Assembly (NCBI GenBank): GCA_945910005.1
Contig: OX246740.1
Span: 3,698,897 to 3,762,896, forward strand
From: Isoperla grammatica
Taxonomy: Eukaryota; Arthropoda; Insecta; Plecoptera; Perlodidae
DNA length: 64,000 nt
Direction: 5' to 3'
This document shows positions 55,302 to 64,000 of the stretch, in pieces. The translations under genes and the position numbers were made by a program. The notes under the pieces were generated by a model. It ran no database searches and was not told the DNA's origin. It saw nothing but the letters and a program-made list of their open reading frames with translations. Numbering within the stretch: the first letter of the stretch is position 1; every line of letters begins with the position of its first letter.

Positions 55302-56064
55302 TTTATTGTTATTATTATTATTTGTATTATTATTATGTATTACTTATTATTATTATTAATAAAAATATTAATCATAATAACTAATCATTATTAATTATTA
55401 TTTATTGCAATGTCTGGAAACATAACAGAAGGTTTTAAGGTTTGTGTTTATTGATAACGAGAACGCTTGAGGTCATGAACAAATGTGGGCGGTTTTTAAT
55501 GCACGAGCCCAAATAATGCAAGTCCGCGGTTTTAATAATACATTTCTATTCTAGTTAACTGTCAACAGCTGTTAGTAAAAGGGCTGACTCGACAGAATTA
55601 ACCCCTTTCATCGTTTCAATCATTTCCAGTCTGCGGCAACGTTGGGGCTGTTTAATTGAAAATGCATTCAAAGTGCGTTTATGCAAACTTTTAATTGGTT
55701 TTGAAAAAAGACAAAGGTGAACTATTTTGAGCGTTGTATTGACGTTTCAAAGAGCAAATATTTTTTATCTCAATTCAATTCAACGCCAGAAACATTTTTG
55801 TAGTATACCCTCGTTTTTAATTCGAGCACTGATCATTTATTTCAAAATCACTTTGTTAAGATAACGGCCACATAACATTCACATCAATTGAACAATATTT
55901 AAATAAATTGATAAATCTCATTCACCTGTTTTCAAAATACATCGGGTCAGGGAGTGGTTAATAATAACTATTATTATAATAAACATAACATACACCACAT
56001 GCATAGTGGTTAATACAAAACATTAATAAATATAATAATAACAAATATATGAAACCATTGTAAC
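51366..56064. other. Intergenic sequence without recognised genes
   Basis: Contains an interrupted (TTA)n microsatellite at about 55263..55340. Short frames only; no RNA gene was recognised. Confidence 0.45.
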
Positions 56065-56072
56065 AGTATAAC

Positions 56073-56454
56073 CAGGGGTGTAGTCGTAAATTAATATCAG
56101 CCTGGGCGCCTTGTTTGCGGTGGAGGGGGGGGGGGGGGGGGACCGGCAATGCCCACATACAGTCACAGTGGAACTACTTTGTTTAAAAGACAAAATTATA
56201 ACCAAACATTTCTAATGTACTTATATATTGTGGAGTATACATGTATGTTACTATTTCATTTTGTTTATGTCAAAATCACGCATCTATTATGCTTAGATAT
56301 GTAAGCATAATAATTGCCGCCGATTTTCATTAATAAGCCAAAGCGTCTAGGTCGCAAAGACAAAAGTGTGGCTGGGCTAAGCCCAGGCTGAAAAACACTA
56401 GCCTGGGCGGCGCCCAGGCCCGCCCAGGCCCGCCCAGGCCCGACTACAGCCCTG
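56073..56454. mobile_element. Non-autonomous hAT-type transposon with 8-bp target duplication
   Basis: The termini are caggggtgtagtcg (left) and cgactacagccctg (right), inverted repeats with one mismatch in 14. Both sides are flanked by the perfect 8-bp direct repeat agtataac (56065..56072 and 56455..56462). An 8-bp duplication with CAGGG-type ends is diagnostic of hAT elements. The 382-bp interior has a 17-bp G tract and repeated gcccaggcc units but no transposase. Confidence 0.88.
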
Positions 56455-57099
56455 AGTATAACCACAAAAATATGATAAAGGAAATTATGTAAAATTTGAT
56501 AGCAGAAATAATCTGAAATCATGAAGAAGTCGAAATCAGCATCAAAAGAGGTTTTAGTGTTTCAATAGCAGAATATCAGTGCCAATATTTCCCGTCCAGA
56601 GTATTCGAAAATAAAGCTTTTATAAAAACAGGGCACACTAAAATACTTTTTTACATTTTAGATGTACGTTAAAAATGATAAATTTCTTTCCAACATCTTC
56701 AAACATCCAGCACAAGTTGATGCCACTTTAAAATTACAACACACACTTATCATTCTAAAAAAACATTTTTTTTTTTTTACTTCGTTACTCTTGAGTTTTA
56801 CACAAGTACATTTAAGCTGCACCGTTTTCCCATAACAAATCCATACATTTCGTTGCTGATCAGTAATACATTTCATTATGTACACATTCTTTTTCGTAAC
56901 CTTCTTCCTCCTAGCGTTCTATTAGCAGTTATGTCCCTCTTTATCACTCCCCTCCCCCCTTCCCCCCTAGTCAACCTTCATGAAACAATGCTTACACTTC
57001 TAAAACTTCTTAAAGCACTAAAACTAGTGTCATAAACGGCAATTCCGATGTGAATACTGTTCATTATTCTGAAATGAATGCATATTTCTTCCTCTCCAG

Positions 57100-57245
57100 A
57101 ACATGCGGGAACACGACGACAATATGGGCTTGTGACAAATTCACTCTGCAACAAAACCGTCGGAAATTTACCATCTGTTTATTATTTAAGTGTAGACGAT
57201 TTGTTGAAAGAAGTAGATGTACGCGACGTCTGTCAGAGTGTTTGA
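57100..57245 (+). other. Possible small terminal exon
   Basis: After an acceptor-like tttcttcctctccag, one frame reads HAGTRRQYGLVTNSLCNKTV, then GNLPSVYYLSVDDLLKEVD and VRDVCQSV, then TGA. The composition is balanced and protein-like. A second register gives a longer Cys-rich frame to 57394, so the true frame is unclear. No upstream partner exon was found. Confidence 0.2.
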
Positions 57246-57719
57246 TACCTTTGCTTCAGTTTAGCGGGTATAGCTTGATGACTTGTTGCATAGTTTATTC
57301 TGGTGGCATTACTTATATCGTTCTCAGCACACGGATGATATGTCACAAAAGAGAAATTGTTCAACGTCTCAACTTCGGAAAAACCATCGTGTAAAGTATA
57401 CTTAAAAAAATGTCCAGGAAAGATAATATACAACATCAAAGTTTTCTGATGTTGACAAGAGAGTATGCGGCAGCAGATCGCGATAATTTAAGGTTTTCTG
57501 TGCGTTTTTAAATAACATAAAAACGAATTTGTGTAATTCAGCAAATTGTCAGGGTCTACCAATAACGAATACAAATACATGAGTTATTTATTACATTAAG
57601 ATTAAATACGGAGATACGATATTAACTGTGTTGTCGTATGTAATCCATGTCATGAATTTTGCATGTCTTCGTTTTCATTCTGATGTATCTTACCACAATT
57701 TCGAACCGTAGTCTAACAT

Positions 57720-57850
57720 CCAGGCCTCCTCTCCTCCCTTCCTCATTGTCATTCATCAATCATCACTCATCTGGATACAGAGGGCATTGTGCCCGACACT
57801 GGCCTTAATTACAATAAAATAAATAAATATATATATATATATATATATCG
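57720..57850 (+). mobile_element. Possible LINE/SINE 3' tail
   Basis: The segment cagagggcattgtgcccgac, then actggccttaattacaataa ends in an aaataaataaat run and (TA)n. This is the usual form of a non-LTR element 3' end. No coding remnant was found upstream. Confidence 0.4.
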
Positions 57851-59055
57851 CTACTCTTTATTCCAACGTCATTTAGTCTGGTGAAGAGGTGTTTCCAGCA
57901 TTGATCTTGGGCATCCCAGGAATCAGTATCGGCATGCCAAGCTCACATCATTTTCTTCAACTTCATTCTCTTTCTTTCTCAAAATAAATAAGTGAATAAA
58001 ACAATTGACGGTAGGGTACGTCTGAACTGAACATGATCTGAACCTTAGGTCGTCAGTGCATGTGTACTTCAACAGCCTACCTTAGGCGCATGAGTATAGG
58101 ACGTCTACTCTCATTATAAGAACATGTGGAATTAAGTTTTTAGTGATAGCTTGAGAACATTACACAATAGCTAAAAAAAGTGATCAAAAATCCGAATGTA
58201 GTTTCGTAAACACAATTAGCTGGCGAAATTAAGGTTAAATCACTTTAATAGCTAAGGCTAAGTTAAAACACTGTTATTAGTTAACCCCATCAATAACAAC
58301 CTTTCGAAATTAAAATATTGGGCACATTTTAATCCATTTTTTATAATACAAACAAGTAGAATTCATCACTTTCTACATTATTTAGTGTTCTTAAGATATT
58401 GCTAAAATTAACTTGAATTTCGCGCGGGCCCGTTAACTGACCTAAAAGTAGGTCTGAAATGATTTTATCCGCTACAAAAAAATTGAATAATAAAATAATG
58501 TTTACAATAATAATATAATATGATATGCATAAATAGAAGCACAAAAGTGATTGTTACGACATCGCAGACTGTGACGGCTGAGAGAAATATGTCGACATTC
58601 TACTGGTCGAACGGCTCACAGTAAATATCTTCCGTGTTTGATTGGAAGAGCGCCATTAATAATGCAGCGTTTCCGAGACGGATCCGCTCGCAAATAATTC
58701 AATGCTCCAAGAGGCAAGTGGAAAAATTAGACCCCTCGCACGATATGGGGTGGGGGGGGGGGGGGGGGGCGAGGGGGGGAGCGAGGGGAAGTTCGAGTTA
58801 AAGTGGGTGAGGTACTCCGTGGAGCTATGTGATAGAAAAGACAAGATACACAAAGAAGTGTTTAGAGCGTACCCTCATACGACCGATAAGGTAAACTCTG
58901 TTTGTTTGTGATTTTGTTTTAATGGTACTAAATTCGTCACCACTTCCTAAACACAAAACTATTTTTATTATGTTTTTAGTAAAAAAAAAAATAAGCTCAT
59001 AGATTCTCAAAGCATTGTTGTAAAGAAAATATGGCAATCAGCGGAATTTCATTAA
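57851..59055. other. Intergenic sequence
   Basis: Contains an 18-bp G tract at 58752..58769 within a longer G-rich stretch. No gene was recognised. Confidence 0.45.
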
Positions 59056-59563
59056 CCCTTTGAGGCCCACATTAATTCTTGATATCAAAAAACATTTTAA
59101 ACGGCACCAATAAGACTCTTGATTTTTTTCAAGATTTTTACATTTTTTTTCAAAATTATAGTATCATTTTTTTAAGGTTCGGGACATTTTTTTGAGTTTG
59201 AATTATTTACCAAAATGTTTCATGAATTGATAGTTTTTGGACTTCCAACAATTAGGTAGCAGACTTTGAGTTATATGAAAAAAGAATTTGGAAAATCGCA
59301 TGGAAATTAGCATTGTTATTAGGATCTGAATGTCCCGGAAAATTATCAAAAATGAGAAAATATTCATCCTTTTACACTTTCTATTTTTGAATATTGTCCA
59401 TAACGTGTAAATGTTGTTCGATTTGTAGCCAGAAAAAAAATTTCAACACAATTTAAAAGCATTTTTGTACCGTGATTCCAGGTGGCATCATTGGGCATGT
59501 GAGCTATGATCAAAATATTATGGTTAAGTACGATTCCAAATGGAATCGCTGGGCCTCAAAGGG
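59056..59563. mobile_element. piggyBac-like non-autonomous element
   Basis: The ends are ccctttgaggccca (left) and tgggcctcaaaggg (right), a perfect 14-bp inverted repeat, 508 bp apart. The left flank is TTAA, the obligate piggyBac target. The right flank is TTTA, one change from it. CCCTTTG-type ends fit piggyBac. The AT-rich interior has no transposase frame. Confidence 0.7.
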
Positions 59564-60361
59564 TTTAGAAAATAAAAAATAATCCTTTTGACGGCTACCT
59601 CACTCAGACATAAATAAAATATAATTTTTTTAGTTTAAATACTCATTTTAATAATGTAGTAACTTAAGCGCAACATAAACTACTTCATCACGTCAACATA
59701 AAATATTTTCAAGACATAATTTGTGTGAAATTTATTTTCTGAGAGATCGACAAGGAAACGTATACTTTTTGATTGATCTGTACCAACTGAAGCATTCACT
59801 AACAAACAGATCCCACAATATGACGTATTACGATAAAAGAAGATGACGATTATGGCGAAATGTGTAACTACTACTATCGAGGCTGTTCTATTGAAATTTT
59901 AAACAAAATATTCCCTGTTATATTATGTGGTCGTCTTTTGCGGCCCGAGTCAATAACAGCTCTTGGCTCGCGGCAATTTCTTCAATCTTGCTGGATAAAA
60001 TGCTGACATCTCGTTCAGGGAGGCTACTTTGGCTTACTACCCATACTATATCTTGAATTTAATAAACACAAATGTTTTCTAACAAAACTAGGGCACAAGA
60101 GTTGATAAATATCATGATATGATGATCTAAGTTTCGAGAGATTTGCAAAGAATCCAAAGATGTTAGGAAAGAAGACGATGCGAGATGTAGCTTAAATTAC
60201 ACAACATGGAATTATAATAAATACAAACGAAGAAGGAATAAAGAATAAGTCAACATTCATTGACAGCACAATCCATTAAAATAGTCTAGTCTAGATAACG
60301 CGCAAATATAGACAATAGGACACAAGAAACTATAAATTTAGTTGAAGTGAAAATTCAGTCA

Positions 60362-60420
60362 GAGATAAAAAGATAAGATAAGATAAGATAAGATAAGATA
60401 AGATAAGATAAGATAAGATT
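60362..60420. repeat. (AGATA)n pentanucleotide microsatellite
   Basis: About ten tandem agata/aagat units. They are followed by gattgtgtttatttagc, which resembles the junction of a retroposon tail with unique sequence. Confidence 0.92.
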
Positions 60421-62636
60421 GTGTTTATTTAGCTTCACCAGCGATTAATGCGGTACGTACATACACCGTTATTAATATCAATTAAATATTCATATACTTA
60501 CAAATTATTTGGACTATCAATTATTATTTCTAATTGTACAATTGATCAAATATAGGTATTGTATAGCTTCTGATGTAAATTTTAAATAGTCAATTAATTT
60601 AGATATCTCACATTTACATGTTGTAATCTTACGTTTCTGTAGCTACTAATCAAAATTACAGGGAGTTTGCTCACTGATGGAGTGTATAAGCGCTTGGAAC
60701 ACAGTAGTGAATAAATAATTTAAAAAAAATAGTTTTAACTCAAACGTTTCTCAGTGTCTACTATGTACCCAAAGTATCCCAGCCCCATTACTCGTCGCAT
60801 GTGCACGCGATCGCTCAAGCCGGTGTCTTCTTTACCGACCACGCTTCCTGCGCACGTCATTCCATGTTTAGGCCGGACGCAGCGGCGACCGAGCGACTTA
60901 AACACGAGTTCAGTTTTATCGGCCGTAAGATCATTTTATTAGCCAAAGTAATTTGGAAGTTATTGAATTATTGACCTTCGTTGAGGCAATTAACGTTTTA
61001 ATGGCGTCGACGTTTACACGCGACACAAATAGGTTCCGTCCTCTTTATATAGAGCGCAGCAGACGAGACATCAGACTCTGAGTTTTAAACATACGTTATA
61101 GCTATTAAGTCCACATGGATTTCATTGGACATTCAGATAGGTACAGATGCGCCAAAATGGTCACAACTAAATTCGTTTTTTTTTTTTTTTAGGTTGCAGT
61201 AATCCCTCCAAATTAAGTTGGCACACGAATCACTTGCGTTGCGGTTGAATGGGACCAATTTCGTATCGCAGTGTTTCGCGATACTGTAGTTAAAACCGCG
61301 AAATAGTGGCGAAATTAGCAATAGTGTCTTATAACGCGAATTAGAATTAGCTCGCGAAATTTTAAATTCACTCTAAATTATTATAAGTTTATATTAATTT
61401 TAGCTAAAAACAAGAACTGATTGACAGTTATATTCTTGTTTTTTTTTTACCAATCGAACGTGTATCATCCTAGTATTATTGTGTTCTCATACTGAATAGT
61501 CCATGTATGATTTGCCGGGCGCAGGATAGAAGGTTATCAGTTTATTTACGGATTTTACCGCACCAATATTTCCGTATTGAATGATTTGTATAGGCGCGCA
61601 CACACATCCGTTGCATAGTTATATATAAGCAAATGAAATCGCTAGGATGACAAAAAAAACAGAATTAACATTTCAAGTTGAGTTCTTGACAGTAAAACGA
61701 TTCGTTTTGACAGAGACGGCGCCTGAATTTGATGTATACCAACTGACCATATGCGTTTTAAAACGCAGAGCAGCCCATAGCCGCTAATACACGATTTCAA
61801 TTATCCGACAAAAAAGCACAGACGGGCTGGTGGGTGGCTTATCCACGGGGGTTGGAACGAGGTAAAGTCGTAAACTGACATTCTACATCACACGAGCTGA
61901 CAATATTGCGAGATTGATTTCTAAAACGGATAAGTAAGCGAAACGAAATTCAATATACAAATAGGACTTGTTTCTATAAAATACAAAAATAAAGTGTATT
62001 TTTGTGCTTCTTTATGAGACATTCGAAGTAATTTTTTATTATTACAGACGAATGAAAATATCCGTTTACGGACTTGTCACATCAGAATATAATCATGATA
62101 CACGAAATGTTATTTATATTTGTACGGCAAGGATGTTTGGGTGCTTTCACTGCTGTCAATATGTATTTGTGTTTAAGTAATAAAGTATTCTACTCTTTTC
62201 TACGACAAGTATAAATCTAAAAGAAAATCTCTGTACAAGAGCTAAACACTGTAATATTTCATGTTAAGAGATGAGGGTAGTCTCTACGTCAAAAAACGCA
62301 GAAAAGTTTAATTATTTAATCTCAAGATTGCAACAAGAAATCGAAATTCTAAATCAACAGCGCATTGTGTTTTGGTAAGCTCTACAGACTGAATACAATA
62401 TTATAACCATTATCGTAGTTATTTTTATATTAATTTGATAATGAATAATAAAATTAATTATATATAATAAACATACTGATTAAAATATAAAACACAACTT
62501 CCTAGAACCTAGAGCATTCAGTATGTAGGGCTTACTAAACAACAGTGTGTTTTTGATTCAGATTTTCGATTCCGAAGCCCATTCTTGAGACATAATTTAA
62601 AAATGAAAATTTTGTGTGGTTTTTGACGTAGAGGTA

Positions 62637-62847
62637 TTCTTCCCTGTTATCGTGTTGTATTTCACAGCTAAAATGTAACCAAAAAAACAACACATTTTCA
62701 TCCTTCCCTGTTAAGCATATCGTGTGGTATTTCACAGCTAAAATGTAAACAAAAAAACAACATATTTTCATCCTTCCCTGTTAAGCATTACGTGTTGTAT
62801 TTCACAGCTGAAATGTAAACAAAAAACAACACATTTTCGTGTATACA
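62637..62847. repeat. 64-70-bp tandem repeat, three units
   Basis: tccctgtta starts units at 62641, 62705 and 62775. Each has cgtgt(t/g)gtatttcacagct, then aaatgtaa(a/c)c and an aaaaacaacacattttc end. The unit length differs by small indels. Confidence 0.88.
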
Positions 62848-63353
62848 GTACGGCCGTATTGTAACTCCGAATGAATACTCCTTGTTGGACAAATGGATTG
62901 AAGCAAATGGCGGCTGTAAAGTCTACGATTACAGCAGTTGGAAGCGAATGATGTCTCCATTACAACAGAAACGCATTTCCCACCCTATCTCTCTTGAGGG
63001 GTTGGTTGTCTTCCATTAGGCCTCAGACTTGATGGATAAGCGAACACGGAATAAATCTGGTAGGAAACCCTAACGTAGTTAGGGGGTATACGCACACCCA
63101 TTGCTTGGAAGAAGTGAATCTAATTTGTGTTGCTGTTATTATGTGTTAACGCGAAAGTATTATTCATAGTTCCCACGTGACGTCACAGAGGCCACAATTG
63201 TGATACAATGAGTCTAAATTTAGCCTACAACAATGACAGGTAACATTTAAAAATTTACTAAAATCAATATTGACAATAAAAAGTATTAATGCAATTCACT
63301 ATTTCTGTGTTTTGAACACTTTTCTATAGAAAATGTCACAAATAAAAAATATG

Positions 63354-63513
63354 GTCATCGTACAACAACTTCGGTAATGCTTCCGTCACGGGTGGGTGAG
63401 CGGCAGCCAACCAGCGGCCGTGGCTACTTTAAAATACCTTTTCGGGTTGGCCGAGACCGTAAACACGTCATTGATTGATGACGAAAGCATTACCGAAGTT
63501 ATTGTAAGACGAC
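63354..63513. mobile_element. Foldback element with about 36-bp arms
   Basis: The left arm (63354..63389, caacaacttcggtaatgctt) and right arm (63477..63513, aagcattaccgaagttattg) are imperfect reverse complements. The interior is GC-richer (agcggcagccaaccagcggc) and non-coding. No certain target duplication was seen. Confidence 0.6.
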
Positions 63514-64000
63514 TTTAGCATGATTTACTCACATTTAAAAAAATTAATTCTCCCTAAAACAAACAAATAATACTTAATTTCTTTATATCCTTAGGCACCA
63601 TTACAAGGTGTGGCCTCGTAAAAATTGATCAATAGTTTAACTGTACGAATAACATTTCTTGTAAAATCGAACATCGTTTATTTGTACCATATTGTGCTAC
63701 AAAGAATGTCTGTTACCCCGTCAGGGTTACTAGCAGCAGAAGCCTGAGAGGCAAAGCAGCGAGATGGTGAAGTAAAGGGAGCCAGTGACGTCACGAGGAG
63801 TTCCGCCTCGGGGCAGCTCGTGTGATATAAACTCTCCGATTGACTCAACTTGATTACAACGCCAGAGGGAGCCTTGACTCGCGCTGCGCGAGGGATATTA
63901 CTAACACACATTCCAGAACATTCCTTGCCTTTCCAACCTTATTCGCTTCCCGTTACACTCCCGAGATAGTGGAGTGGGGTGAAGCAATGGTAACATAACC
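63514..64000. other. Window end, unassigned
   Basis: A minus-strand 77-codon frame (63678..63911) lies in a GC-richer stretch with gtgacgtcac and gtgatataaactc, which resembles promoter or LTR sequence. The protein has no recognisable motif. No call is made. Confidence 0.3.

Larger units (their letters stand above)
59564..63353. other. Intergenic sequence with two tandem repeats
   Basis: Apart from the repeats listed separately, no gene was recognised. The frame 60754..60942 is GC-richer than its surroundings but has no recognisable motif. At about 63160..63212 a block with gttcccacgtgacgtcacag is the inverted copy of 26684..26735. Confidence 0.4.

Noticed and set aside
56853..57035. Signal-peptide-like start MYTFFFVTFFLLAFY at about 56878 for the candidate exon at 57100
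   Set aside because: A TAG follows directly with no donor site before it, so it cannot be joined to the downstream frame.

Overview
This window is about 64 kb of AT-rich eukaryotic DNA. It has GT-AG introns, many microsatellites, tRNA-derived SINE-like elements, decayed LINE tails and foldback/MITE elements, and no operons, ribosome binding sites or CRISPR arrays. The repeat types and low GC suggest a lophotrochozoan marine invertebrate, most likely a mollusc. That is an inference, because no conserved housekeeping gene is present to place it.

The main content is a tandem, same-strand cluster of three related secreted low-complexity proteins, each made of two coding exons. Gene 1 is 8502..8564 + 10687..13020 (798 aa), gene 2 is 20027..20089 + 22875..24287 (491 aa), and gene 3 is 28821..28883 + 29472..31484 (691 aa). 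In all three, exon 1 is exactly 63 nt (21 codons), encodes a signal peptide and ends in phase 0 at a GTNAGT donor. Exon 2 encodes an acidic pro-segment, Tyr-rich in genes 1 and 2, then a furin-type RX[KR]R site, long tandem repeats, a D-rich ALGLGE-like motif and a C-terminal block (PIxL, then the only mature Cys, then an Arg/Thr-rich tail). Genes 1 and 2 carry proline runs of 96 residues and 63+36 residues. Gene 3 is instead a Thr/Ser mucin-like protein followed by a Tyr/Asp repeat. The layout suggests extracellular structural, mucus, adhesive or shell-matrix proteins. I recognise no named family. A copy of gene 2's 3' end, with some of its downstream flank, lies between genes 1 and 2 (16626..17295) as a pseudogene.

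The intergenic DNA and introns hold several mobile-element relics. These include a non-autonomous hAT element with perfect 8-bp target duplications (56073..56454), a piggyBac-like element (59056..59563), a TA-flanked MITE (43897..44059), six further foldback elements and two LINE C-terminal remnants (9824..10000 minus, 25585..25707 plus). There are also SINE-like pieces and tandem arrays: about 25 units of 72/73 bp at 34437..36255, 61-bp units in gene 2's intron, and smaller arrays elsewhere. Homopolymeric G or C tracts of 13-22 bp recur along the whole window.

From 31.5 kb to the end I see no confident gene. Two possible terminal exons (41438..41647 plus, 57100..57245 plus) and one GC-rich open frame (17557..17766 minus) are reported with low confidence. 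All functions are inferred by eye; no database search was possible.
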